Source of the DNA: Xenorhabdus thuongxuanensis
Lineage (GTDB): Bacteria > Pseudomonadota > Gammaproteobacteria > Enterobacterales > Enterobacteriaceae
Assembly (NCBI RefSeq): GCF_001908095.1
Contig: NZ_MKGR01000028.1
Coordinates: 1-44,415 of the forward strand
DNA length: 44,415 bases
Direction: 5' to 3'
The position numbers and the translations under genes are program-made. Below the pieces are notes generated by a model. That model was given only the letters and a program-made list of their open reading frames with translations. It did not search any database and had not been told where the DNA came from. Positions 36,893 to 44,415 of this stretch are shown one piece after another; positions within the stretch are counted from its first letter, which is position 1, and each line of letters opens with the position of its first letter.

Positions 36893-37195
36893 ATGAAAAA
36901 ACATACTCATTTTGATTGTTCTTCTGGTTGTCCTGTAGAAGCTGCTATTTATCTGTTGGGAGGGAAGTGGAGAGGGGCAATAATATATCATATTGCTAAA
37001 AATAATGGAGTGGGATTTTATGATTTAATTAATAAGCTTAATAAACTAAGTCGTAGGACATTATCTTTGCAATTACCTTTTTTAGAGAAAAAAGGTATAG
37101 TTAATAAAATTGTTCTCAGTGAGAAACCATTGAGAATTAAATTTATTTTTATTCATCATATTTTCTCTGGAGTATTTAATGAAAAATATATTTAA
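36893..37195 (+). CDS. HxlR-family transcriptional regulator, C-terminally shortened
   Basis: A 100-residue winged-helix protein. It has the HxlR start CPVEAAIYLLGGKWRGAIIYHI (redox-type Cys at residue 14) and the recognition part LNKLSRRTLSLQLPFLEKKGIV. Usual HxlR proteins have 110-130 residues and end in a long dimer helix after the wing; here the wing passes into IKFIFIHHIFSGVFNEKYI, unlike the family's YSLTELG end. The frame has probably shifted near 37145, so dimerisation may be impaired. Its last 17 bases overlap the next gene, hinting it once regulated that gene. No clear ribosome site precedes the ATG. Confidence 0.75.
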   Translation: MKKHTHFDCSSGCPVEAAIYLLGGKWRGAIIYHIAKNNGVGFYDLINKLNKLSRRTLSLQLPFLEKKGIVNKIVLSEKPLRIKFIFIHHIFSGVFNEKYI

Positions 37196-38168
37196 GGCAT
37201 CATATCTAGCTATTGCATTGACATTCACAGGCTCCATCACAACTTCTGCAATATCCACTGCTGCGGAACACCCTATAAATCAGTCTCCTGGCTACTATCA
37301 CAATGCGGTTGGTGATTTCATGGTTACCGCTGTTTATGACGGTCATACGGATCTTTCTCCTTCTTTACTAAAAGGTCTTGACGCAAAAAATATCCAGGCC
37401 TTGATCACAGATATGTTCCAGATTGAAAACAAAGAGGGTATTCAGACCGCGATAAATGCCTATCTTGTGAATATCAGAGAGGGATTAGTATTAATTGATG
37501 CAGGTAGTAGCCAATGTTTTGGCCCCTCTGGAGGAAATATTGTTAATAACATCCGTGCTGCGGGCTATCAACCGGAAGCAGTAAAAGCAATATTGCTGAC
37601 ACATATGCATCCAGATCATGCTTGTGGCATCACTTCTCCAGATGGCAAAGCTATATTCCCGAATGCAACCGTGTATGTCTCTGAGAAAGAAAAAAATTAC
37701 TGGCTGAACCCTCAGATTGCCACCTTAGCTCCTGAAACGATACGCCCATTCATTACCATGGTTCAGGATGCTGTTGCGCCATATATTGCTGAAGGAGCAT
37801 TCCGTACTTTTAAAAGTGGAGAAAATATTTTTTCTGGTATCAAAGCAATATCGACTTTTGGTCATACACCAGGCCATACTTCATTTTTAGTGCATTCAGG
37901 TAACGATAACATGCTGATTTTGGGAGATATCGTACATTTTCATGCAGTACAACTTACATATCCGGAAGTTTCTATTGAATTTGATGTCGATGACAACAAA
38001 GCTATTGAGGCACGCAAATCTATTTTTGAAAAAGCCTCATATGAAAGGTGGTTAATTGGTGGTGCCCACTTTCCTTTCCCGGGTATCGGGCATATTCGTA
38101 AAGATAAACAGGGATATCGCTGGATTCCTGTAGAATATTCAAGCATACGGGCAAATTCTGAGTTTTGA
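37179..38168 (+). CDS. Periplasmic metallo-beta-lactamase-fold hydrolase (methyl parathion hydrolase-like)
   Basis: A 329-residue exported hydrolase. A signal peptide covers about residues 1-29. The MBL-fold binuclear metal site is complete: H142, H144, D146 and H147 in THMHPDHACG, H233 in GHTPGHTS, D250 in LGDIVH, H297 in GGAHFPFPGIGH. The spacing and the closing PGIGHIRKDKQGYRWIPVEY resemble methyl parathion hydrolase and related periplasmic enzymes rather than true beta-lactamases or cytoplasmic lactonases. The natural substrate (phosphotriester, lactone or ester) cannot be read from sequence. It overlaps an HxlR-type regulator gene by 17 bases, and GGAG precedes its start. Confidence 0.88.
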   Translation: MKNIFKASYLAIALTFTGSITTSAISTAAEHPINQSPGYYHNAVGDFMVTAVYDGHTDLSPSLLKGLDAKNIQALITDMFQIENKEGIQTAINAYLVNIREGLVLIDAGSSQCFGPSGGNIVNNIRAAGYQPEAVKAILLTHMHPDHACGITSPDGKAIFPNATVYVSEKEKNYWLNPQIATLAPETIRPFITMVQDAVAPYIAEGAFRTFKSGENIFSGIKAISTFGHTPGHTSFLVHSGNDNMLILGDIVHFHAVQLTYPEVSIEFDVDDNKAIEARKSIFEKASYERWLIGGAHFPFPGIGHIRKDKQGYRWIPVEYSSIRANSEF

Positions 38169-39595
38169 CAAACTGGCACCTGCTGTGAAAGGAAAGCTCC
38201 CGTTTTCAGGTGAATAAGGCTACAGCAGGACTGCCTCCCTATCCTACCTGTAGAAAGATATTGCTGTTGTCGGTAATGTTTTATTTTGCTTAACGGCCAA
38301 AACAGGGAATTAAGTTGGATAAATTACATATCGGGATATTAATATAATTAAATGAATATAAAAGTGGTACTATTCCTCTGTTATTAAGGGGGGGTGCTAC
38401 AACGGTCATTATAACCTTATTTACAGAGTTCTTTATCTGGTTTATGAATTCAGTGTTTTCATGTTGTGATGTTAGATGAAATAGTAAGTGTAATATATAT
38501 CTTAATTTTATCACGATGATAATGTAATAAGAATAAACAAAAAAACACTATAAATTAAATAAGGTTTTGGCTATATTCGCTCACGCTGAAGGCTTGAATT
38601 AATAACTCATAAAATTAATGAATTATAAACATATTGCTTTCACAAAGTTCACTATACTGCTATGCGGCCATATGGGCATTGTCTAGCGCAGAACGATCCC
38701 TACCGTGAAACAGCCTGATCCTGAATACGAGGAAAAAGTGGCAAAAATCACGGAAGCTAAAGAGAAGAGCTTAGAACAAAATCTTCACATTAATCTTAGA
38801 TAACTATTGCACCTATAAAAGTAAGTAGGCCAAAGATTGTCTGGCACAACATCTGAAGTTTAACCTCTTGTTTTTACTTTCCTATTCTCTTTGGTTAAAT
38901 AAAATAGAATGACTCTGGTAATCATTCCATGAGACAGTCACATGGAACTATTACTGTTAATTTATGTGGAAGTTTTTCAATGATGTTGATGAATTTTGGG
39001 GAGTGTATTCATCACATCACAAAAAGAGAATGAAAAAAGAGGTATAGCGCTATTATGAAATTTTATTTATTATATTTTATAAAAAATAACTTTTATGATG
39101 GAAAAGTTCCTTCGTTAAAGTTAAAAAGGTAGAAGTCAGACAATTTCAAATAATAGGGAGAGATTCTATTTTGTAGAAAAAATAATCATTACACAAATAT
39201 TGATAATTTCGCCCATTCAATGCGATTTTATTGATAGGTTTCGATATCTGTTATGTGTGATTTTTATGAAAATGAAGAACTCCGTCGTAAGCAGTAATAG
39301 CCTCGCTTAAGAGAAATGAAGGAGCTGTAGTGGAGTAATCATCTTGGATACCTTACAAGGCGTTGGTGCAGCTTTTTAGCACTCAAAGTTTTACTTGGGG
39401 GTAGTTTTGGCGATTCTAGCTGTTATTACCACTATTATTCTGTATCTTGCATTCTGTATCTTGTGAGTATCAGTGAATATGATGTTTATCACTGATTGTT
39501 AAATCAGAATCCAGTTTCGCCATTGGAAATTCAAGTAGTTTTTGTAATTACTATTACATATACAATCATTTTATAACAACAAGTTAACAATTATT
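38169..39595. other. 1.4-kb stretch of gene debris
   Basis: No intact gene. A likely IS630-type piece lies at 38705-38803. Near 38970-39035 a frame reads NDVDEFWGVYSSHHKK, vaguely like the N-terminus of IS982-type transposases, too weak to name. At 39343-39465 a frame with one internal stop reads LDTLQGVGAAF, stop, HSKFYLGVVLAILAVITTIILYL, the remains of some membrane protein. The rest is AT-rich and blank. Confidence 0.5.
38705..38803 (+). pseudogene. Possible IS630-family transposase fragment
   Basis: A short frame reads KQPDPEYEEKVAKITEAKEK and stops after 33 codons. The PDPEYEEK-type segment occurs before the catalytic core in some IS630-family transposases. Neither flank continues the protein. 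Tentative. Confidence 0.35.
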
Positions 39596-39802
39596 ATGAC
39601 ATACCGTTTATTATCTAAAGATATTCGGGCATTGGGCTTTATGGCCTTTGTCCTACTCGTCGTGGCAGGAAATATCATTTTCTCGCCTATGGTTGACCTG
39701 CAAGCGGGTGAACATATTTGGAGTACTACTGTTGGTTTTTTGCTTACGGCTATGAGCCCAGGTACATGTGCTGACATGATATCTATTCGGAGGTTAGCAT
39801 GA
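39596..39802 (+). pseudogene. 5' relic of brnQ (branched-chain amino acid transporter)
   Basis: The first about 52 codons agree with the N-terminus of BrnQ ([33 protein letters not shown]). After GFLLTAM, near 39752, the similarity stops and 17 unrelated codons lead to a stop at 39800-39802. The rest of the 430-residue transporter is gone. The junction brings a strong ribosome site (GGAGG, within 39789-39794) next to the following symporter gene, and the relic's TGA overlaps that gene's ATG. Confidence 0.85.
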
Positions 39803-41112
39803 GTCAACAGTGGACATCCCGTTTGGGGCACATATTAGCAGCAACCGGATCTGCCGTTGGTATTGGTGCCATCTGGAAATTCTCGTATGTTTCAGCAACA
39901 AATGGTGGCGGTGCATTTCTGATTGTATTTTTATTATTTAGCTTTGTGATTGGATTAGCGGTTCTGTTAGCTGAAAACATAATGGGAAGCAGCACGGGTG
40001 AAGTGGCCGTTGATGCATTTAAAAAATTACTTGGTAAACACTGGGGGTGGGTTGGTTTTACAGGTATATTCAGTTCATGGTGTATCTATAGCTTTTACAG
40101 TGTTGTCGGTGGTTGGACCATAGGTTACACGGTGATGGCGAGTACAGGAGAGTTGAATATTACAGACATCTCTCAACTGACATCTATTTTCACCAATTTC
40201 ATCAGTGATCCATGGTGGCCGATACTTGCACATCTGGCATTTTCAGGGCTGACCTGTTTCGTGGTACTATCTGGTGTGCAAAAAGGTTTGGAAAAATCAG
40301 TTAAAGTCATGATGCCACTGTTATTCTTGATCATGATAGTGTTGATTATTATCGGCATCCGTTTACCTGGTTCATCAGAAGGACTAAAATTATTCTTATA
40401 CCCAGACTTCAATAGCTTGACCGGAAAAGGTGTTTTAGATGCACTAGGGTTGGCATTCTTTTCACTGTCTATCGGTTTGGGTATCCACATTACGTACAGC
40501 TCCTATTTGCCTAATAACAAAGGTATTGGTAAATCGAGTATCTGGGTTGTCATCCTCTCCTGTTTGGTCTGTGTATTGGCTGGTCTGATGATTTTTCCTG
40601 CTTTGGCCGCTGCTGGCTTAAAACCAAATGCAGGGCCCGGATTAACATTTATGACGATGCCAATTTATTTCGCCAGTCTGCCTGGTGGCTCAATCTTAGC
40701 AGTCACTTTCTTTTTATTGTTGTTAATGGCCGCACTGACCTCATCAATTTCATTACTTGAACACATTGTTGCTTATGTTCAGAAGCGTTTTAAATGGTCG
40801 CGTCGTAAAACAAGCTTAATAGTCACGGCATCGATTATGTTAATGGGGATACCTGTTTCCCTATCTTTTGGTCCTCTAAGTCATGTCACATTATGTGGAA
40901 AAACCATCTTCGACATGCTGGACTTTATTACTTCCAATGTTCTAATGCCATTGTTCGGAATTATCATTTGCCTCGTATTTGGTTGGTCACGTAAGGTCAA
41001 TACACTCATACCGGATAATATGTCATTGAGAAAACGTCAGTGTTTGCTGCTTATATGGAGATATGTTGGACCCTTATGTATCGGAGTGATTTTGGTACAC
41101 GGACTTATTTGA
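39799..41112 (+). CDS. Sodium-dependent transporter of the NSS (SLC6/SNF) family
   Basis: A 437-residue inner-membrane sodium symporter, probably for an amino acid or related amine (LeuT/MhsT group). The family N-terminus [24 protein letters not shown] contains the unwound first helix that binds sodium and substrate; about eleven hydrophobic helices follow, as in MhsT. The start is well supported by GGAGG five bases upstream, inside the brnQ relic, so expression may depend on the old brnQ promoter and translational coupling. The frame is intact and no partner gene is adjacent. Confidence 0.93.
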   Translation: MSQQWTSRLGHILAATGSAVGIGAIWKFSYVSATNGGGAFLIVFLLFSFVIGLAVLLAENIMGSSTGEVAVDAFKKLLGKHWGWVGFTGIFSSWCIYSFYSVVGGWTIGYTVMASTGELNITDISQLTSIFTNFISDPWWPILAHLAFSGLTCFVVLSGVQKGLEKSVKVMMPLLFLIMIVLIIIGIRLPGSSEGLKLFLYPDFNSLTGKGVLDALGLAFFSLSIGLGIHITYSSYLPNNKGIGKSSIWVVILSCLVCVLAGLMIFPALAAAGLKPNAGPGLTFMTMPIYFASLPGGSILAVTFFLLLLMAALTSSISLLEHIVAYVQKRFKWSRRKTSLIVTASIMLMGIPVSLSFGPLSHVTLCGKTIFDMLDFITSNVLMPLFGIIICLVFGWSRKVNTLIPDNMSLRKRQCLLLIWRYVGPLCIGVILVHGLI

Positions 41113-41122
41113 TTGTGTTTGA

Positions 41123-41318
41123 AGCCGCACATGGGCTATTTCAATCTGTTCAATGTAAAAACAGGGCTGTGTCCCCATAGGGGATAGAAATTAGCTACAA
41201 GTTCCGAACGTACGGTTCTAATAGGATGAGGCGGCGACGCCTCATCTATGCAAGTCTTCCAAAAGGCTACAAGATTGCCAATGTAGTTTTAAAGATAAAA
41301 TCGCCTGGAGCCGCACAT
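41123..41318. repeat. 10-bp direct repeat flanking a structured segment
   Basis: AGCCGCACAT occurs at 41123-41132 and again at 41309-41318. The roughly 176 bases between hold three strong hairpins and no gene. The repeat may be a target duplication or the trace of a small tandem duplication. Confidence 0.45.
41172..41249 (+). other. Cluster of hairpins, possible remnant of a structured RNA
   Basis: Three hairpins follow closely: TCCCC-ATA-GGGGA (41172-41184); AG(TT)CCG-AACGTA-CGG(TT)CT (41200-41219); and ATGAGGCG-GCGA-CGCCTCAT (41226-41245), the last closed by a GNRA tetraloop and extended by ATAG/CTAT. The CGTACGGTTCT part is like the 3' strand of group II intron domain V and the next hairpin could be domain VI, but the 5' strand of domain V is not convincing. 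The rest of 41113-41683 appears empty. Confidence 0.4.
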
Positions 41319-41683
41319 AAGCGTTTTTTAAGCCAGTACATGATTATGTACGCCATCTCTTATTCATCTGTCTCTCGTTTCAATCTTTCGATTAATTATT
41401 AATAGGTATTTCATCAATAATTTTTATAAATCATTTCAGAGTGATGGGTTGCACACAATATTTTACGGATTTAACTGTTAATTTCTTTAATTCGGACGAA
41501 TGCTAATGAGAAAGAGAAAATCACTCTTGGCGTACGTTTTCGTATGGTTGGGCTTCAATCTTGTATCTGCTCCCGTTGGCAGACAAGAACAGTCAGCATC
41601 AGTGATGTGGGGGGTATTTTCCCTGAGAAGAATACCTCCAAGAACGACCCAATTAACATTCCAGAAAAAGCAAAGGAAAAAAA

Positions 41684-42340
41684 ATGACTTATATTCAATC
41701 TCATTTGGCGGGGCAAGTTTGGTTCTCACTCGGAGACAGCATAACAGAAAGAGGGTGGTATCAACCCATCGTGACTGAAATGTTAGGACTAAGAAAATTT
41801 GTGAATTACGGCATTGGAGGAACATGTATAGCTCAAAAAGATAAAGATGATAGTTCTGCTATTTGTTTAAGATATAAAGAAATGGGAAACAACCCAGACA
41901 TCATTACCATATGGGGAGGAGTTAACGATTTTGGCTATGATTTTGGCTCTCACGGGGGGATAGAAATAGGTGGCAGTAAAGAAAAAACGCCATTAACATT
42001 TATTGGCGCTATGCATTTATTGCTGGCAGGAGTCACAAAGCAATATCCATTATCAAGGATAGGGTTCATCATAACAACACCTCTCTCAATAGAAAGAGGA
42101 ATGAACAAAAAAAATTCGAAAGGATACTACTTGTCTGATTATTGTAATATTTGCAGGGAAGTTTGTGAAAGATATTCTATTCCATATCTGGATTTATTTA
42201 AAAACTCCGGTTTTAATGAAGGAAATATAGATATCATGACTAGCAATAGCTCAGGTACAGAGTCCGATGGATTGCATCCATCAAAAATAGGTATGGCGAA
42301 AATAGCTCCTAAAATTGCAAACTTCATGTTATCAATTTAA
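41684..42340 (+). CDS. SGNH/GDSL-family hydrolase (putative O-acyl esterase)
   Basis: A 218-residue esterase-fold protein. The four family blocks are present: catalytic Ser19 in FSLGDSIT, oxyanion-hole Gly in NYGIGGT (41-47), Asn81 in WGGVNDFG, and the catalytic Asp195/His198 pair in SDGLHPS. No signal peptide or membrane segment is seen. AAGGA lies before the ATG. Twelve bases after its stop begins a family-3 acyltransferase gene. Such domains are often fused to acyltransferase-3 membrane proteins that modify cell-surface sugars, so the two probably acted together. Family clear, substrate unknown. Confidence 0.88.
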   Translation: MTYIQSHLAGQVWFSLGDSITERGWYQPIVTEMLGLRKFVNYGIGGTCIAQKDKDDSSAICLRYKEMGNNPDIITIWGGVNDFGYDFGSHGGIEIGGSKEKTPLTFIGAMHLLLAGVTKQYPLSRIGFIITTPLSIERGMNKKNSKGYYLSDYCNICREVCERYSIPYLDLFKNSGFNEGNIDIMTSNSSGTESDGLHPSKIGMAKIAPKIANFMLSI

Positions 42341-42352
42341 GAGGGATTTTGA

Positions 42353-43395
42353 ATGAGAGTTCTAACTATAGATTTATTGAAAATAATTTCTATATTTTTT
42401 GTTGTCGTATCCCACGTCACATTGTTCTTTTTGTTACGTCATGATAATGATGTGATTTTGTATTTATACAGACAAGCAGGTCAGTTGGGTGTTTCGTTAT
42501 TTTTTATGTGTAGTGGTTATTTCTTGCTAAATAACAATCATGAAAACCAAACAGTTTATGCAGTTAATAAAATAAAAAAATTTTACTTATATTATCGTTT
42601 TGGTTAGTCTTTTATTATTTCTATGATAATTTCTTTATTAGTAAATTCACAACAATTCCTACCGTCAGTTTTTTAAACTACGTTAACGTTAGTCGGATTA
42701 TATCCGATGCCACTCATTTATGGTTTATATTTGCAATGATTGCTCTTTATATACTAACTCCATTAATACGGAGTTCATTTAATTTATTGAATGCCAAGGG
42801 GTTGATAAAGATAATAATCATAATGTTTATTATTTCTAATTTTACTTTACTGAATGCATTGACAGACTATAAATATAACTTTTCTATTGTGCCCTTTAAT
42901 ATTTTACTCCCATTCCAGGTTCAAGGACTTCTCAGTTTTCTGATTGGAGGGTATATAGGGCTTACGAACCCTAAAATAAAATCCTTCTCCTTTAACCACA
43001 TAACTCTGTTGGTGTTATCCATTATCTCATTGATAATTTTGTCATTTATATCAGTCAGGACAGGGATGGCCTTCTTTTATGGGAAATTTTATAATGTTTT
43101 TCTTCAAGTCTCTTCCGTGTGCTTATTTTTATTTTTGATTAATTTAAATGTAAGTAAAATATCAAATACAACAAAATGCATAAGCAAAAATATATTGGGA
43201 ATATATCTCGTTCACAATATTTTTGTTGTTGAGATACATAATGATTTTATCCATGAATTTTTGTTAAGAGAATTTCATTACGTAAATATATATGTTTATA
43301 TAATGGTGTATTCGCTATTGGCTTTTGCCTTATCATATATGCTATGTATTTTATTACGAAAATTTAAGGTAACTTCGTCAATCATCACTATTTAA
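42353..43395 (+). pseudogene. Acyltransferase-3 (OafA/YrhL-type) gene broken by one frameshift
   Basis: The first part (42353-42607) starts MRVLTIDLLKIISIFFVVVSH, with the catalytic-type His of acyltransferase-3 proteins, and stops at codon 85. The second part (from about 42680) is in another frame and gives a further eight or so membrane helices to 43395. Adding one T to the TTTT run at 42598-42601 joins them as YRFWLVFYYFYDNFF... into about 347 codons, the normal family length, with no other stop. So there is a single one-base loss in a homopolymer. Intact, it would acylate a surface polysaccharide from the membrane. Confidence 0.88.
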
Positions 43396-43485
43396 TATTA
43401 TGAATTGAGGATGCCGAGTAAAAGGACTACTGTGATCAAGATTATACTTTACTTGCACACGGGTAGGGCAACAATTGAAACGTTG

Positions 43486-43540
43486 AGAGCCTATGTTCGA
43501 AGTCAATCAACCCTGATTGATTTTTAAAATCATAGGCTCT
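43486..43540 (+). terminator. Nested terminator after the acyltransferase gene
   Basis: An inner stem TCAATCA-ACCC-TGATTGA (43503-43520) followed by TTTTT is a good intrinsic terminator. It is enclosed by a 10-bp outer inverted repeat AGAGCCTATG/CATAGGCTCT (43486-43495, 43531-43540). Confidence 0.7.
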
Positions 43541-43552
43541 GAAAGGACTTAA

Positions 43553-43837
43553 TCAAGCCCCTGTGAAATGAAGTTTTAAGCCTAATGCTTTTGATATTTT
43601 ATAGACTGTGTTAAAAGATGGATTTCCTTCTCCTGATAATGCTTTATAAATTCCTTCTCGGCTTATTCCAGCATCCTTAGATAGTTGGCTGATATTTCTG
43701 GCTCTGGCTATGTTACCTAACGCTTTAAATAAATATTTAGTGTCGTTTTCTTCGATAGCTGAATTTAAATACGCCTGAATATCTTCTTCGCTATCTAAAA
43801 ATTCAACAACATCAAATTTTTTTGGTTCAGTTTTCAT
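43553..43837 (-). CDS. HigA-like antitoxin (XRE-type addiction module antidote)
   Basis: A 94-residue protein with an N-terminal FDVVEFLDSEEDIQAYLNSA segment and a helix-turn-helix (ISQLSKDAGISREGIYKALSG, about 50-70) typical of the antidote proteins of HigBA-like modules. It should neutralise the toxin encoded just upstream and repress the shared promoter. Only one base separates its ATG from the toxin stop. The toxin-first order is characteristic of this class. Confidence 0.9.
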   Translation of the reverse strand: MKTEPKKFDVVEFLDSEEDIQAYLNSAIEENDTKYLFKALGNIARARNISQLSKDAGISREGIYKALSGEGNPSFNTVYKISKALGLKLHFTGA

Positions 43838-43838
43838 T

Positions 43839-44135
43839 TTAAAATCCCCACTTTTCCGCTAGTAGTTTTGCTTTTTTTATATCATCTTGCTGATTACCTT
43901 TGTCACCGCCACAAAGTAATAATATTATTTGGTTATTTTTATTGGCAAAGTAAACTCTATATCCTTTTCCATGATGTATTCTTAATTCTGAAATCCCTTT
44001 ACCTACAGGCTCAACGTCGCCAAAATTACCTTCCTCCATCCTTTCAATTCCCGTTAAAATCTTAGCTTTTGCTACCCTATCTTTTAGAGATTTTAACCAT
44101 TTTTCAATTTCCTGAGTCCTTTCAATTGTTATCAT
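43839..44135 (-). CDS. RelE/ParE-superfamily toxin (HigB-like killer protein)
   Basis: A 98-residue toxin, first gene of a two-gene module. The pattern WLKSLKDRVAKAKILTGIERM, then LRIHHGKGYRVYFANKNNQIILLLCGGDKGNQQDDIKKA is that of the addiction-module killer proteins, which cleave mRNA on ribosomes in tested relatives. The ATG at 44135 is preceded by AGGAGG at ideal distance; 18 further in-frame codons upstream are ignored because they would contain the promoter -10. Complete and apparently functional. Confidence 0.92.
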   Translation of the reverse strand: MITIERTQEIEKWLKSLKDRVAKAKILTGIERMEEGNFGDVEPVGKGISELRIHHGKGYRVYFANKNNQIILLLCGGDKGNQQDDIKKAKLLAEKWGF

Positions 44136-44160
44136 TTTATCCTCCTTAATTGATGTTATC

Positions 44161-44189
44161 ATCATAGTCTTGATTATAAGGTGTGTCAA
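44161..44189 (-). promoter_or_regulatory. Promoter of the toxin-antitoxin operon
   Basis: On the minus strand TTGACA (44189-44184), 17 bases, TATGAT (44166-44161): near-consensus sigma-70 promoter 26 bases before the toxin start. Confidence 0.8.
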
Positions 44190-44324
44190 CTTTGGTTAAC
44201 ATACTGTCATTGCTACGCTACCTTTAATTGATCATGTAATGAATTCTGTTTACCAAACCCATCAACCTCACCCTGCCTCGGTTGTTTACGAGGCTGAAAT
44301 TAAAGCTTTTCGTGGTTAATGAAA

Positions 44325-44415
44325 TGGACACCTCCCCAAATCGGCTCCAGTGAGCCATGCTGAATACATCAGCAAAATATGAAGAGGTGTCCCATGGAAC
44401 AAATTATCGGAATTG
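44325..44415 (+). mobile_element. Left part of an insertion element, cut by the window end
   Basis: GGACACCTC (44326-44334) recurs inverted as GAGGTGTCC (44384-44392), directly before an ATG at 44394. Between them lie two hairpins, GGCTC-CAGT-GAGCC and GCTGA-ATACA-TCAGC. The frame reads MEQIIGI up to the edge, which is like the start of IS110-type transposases (MEQIIGIDVSK pattern), whose upstream non-coding end encodes a structured RNA. Too little is visible to settle the family; an IS3-type element is the alternative. Confidence 0.45.

Noticed and set aside
38290-38514. 74-codon minus-strand frame
   Set aside because: No family resemblance, no ribosome site, in a stretch of debris.
41500-41778. 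92-codon frame starting MLMRKRKSLLAYVFVWLG before the SGNH gene
   Set aside because: It overlaps the start of the well-supported SGNH gene in another frame and has no known relatives that I can name; kept only as a possible small leader peptide.
44200-44319. 39-codon start-less frame ending EAEIKAFRG
   Set aside because: Could be the tail of an interrupted gene, but I cannot identify it and no conserved motif is visible.
1-44415. CRISPR array, tRNA or rRNA genes, ERIC repeats
   Set aside because: Looked for by eye on both strands; no regularly spaced repeats, cloverleaf sequences or ERIC core were seen.

Overview
The window is a stretch of a moderately AT-rich gammaproteobacterial chromosome of the order Enterobacterales. 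The core genes keep the order seen around the E. coli thr locus: mogA, talB, yaaA, thrC-thrB-thrA-thrL, arcA, creA, rob, gpmB, yjjX, trpR, slt, ettA, nadR, radA, serB, ytjB. A second E. coli-like block follows: dkgA, yghB, metC, exbB, exbD. AT-richness, the protein sequences and the many decayed insertion sequences fit an insect- or nematode-associated member of the Morganellaceae such as Xenorhabdus or Photorhabdus. That placement is inference, since no 16S or other typing marker is present.

Layout. 1-3200 is accessory: a 3'-damaged DHA2-type MFS transporter, a complete IS605-type tnpB with a likely guide-RNA 3' end, and an IS1-family transposase relic. 3233-4414 is a Cmx/CmrA-like drug efflux gene. 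4660-5205 is a deletion relic of a beta-glucoside (bgl) operon that still carries a BglG-type RNA antiterminator site. 5249-24381 is mainly conserved housekeeping: molybdopterin synthesis, an inserted iron-regulated TonB receptor, transaldolase, YaaA, the attenuated threonine operon, ArcA, CreA, Rob, GpmB, YjjX, TrpR, Slt and EttA. 24473-25864 holds an intact gene for an ABC ATPase that has lost its catalytic motifs, followed by an AT-rich gap. 25865-31169 carries NadR with a perfect NadR operator, RadA, SerB, YtjB and a small membrane protein. 31482-36477 carries DkgA (with catalytic residues replaced), YghB, MetC and the Fur-boxed exbBD operon.

From 36478 to the end the DNA is accessory and visibly decaying. 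It holds a dinJ antitoxin relic, a shortened HxlR regulator overlapping a periplasmic metallo-beta-lactamase-fold hydrolase of the methyl parathion hydrolase type, about 1.4 kb of gene debris, a brnQ 5' relic whose stop overlaps the start of an intact NSS-family sodium symporter, a structured non-coding segment between short direct repeats, an SGNH hydrolase paired with an acyltransferase-3 gene broken by one base in a T tract, a HigBA-like toxin-antitoxin pair with a near-consensus promoter, and the left part of another mobile element cut off by the window end.

Links between genes: exbBD supplies the energy-transducing proteins that TonB receptors such as the one at 6194-8446 need, and both have Fur-box-like sequences upstream. 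The thr operon has its leader peptide, terminator and promoter preserved. trpR and nadR each have a matching palindromic operator next to their own start, pointing to autoregulation. I found no single complete novel defence or biosynthetic system. The most unusual items are the degenerate ABC protein, the DkgA-like protein lacking its catalytic Tyr and His, the split and frameshifted SGNH/acyltransferase pair, the structured element at 41172-41249, and the hairpin-rich leader of the mobile element at the right edge.
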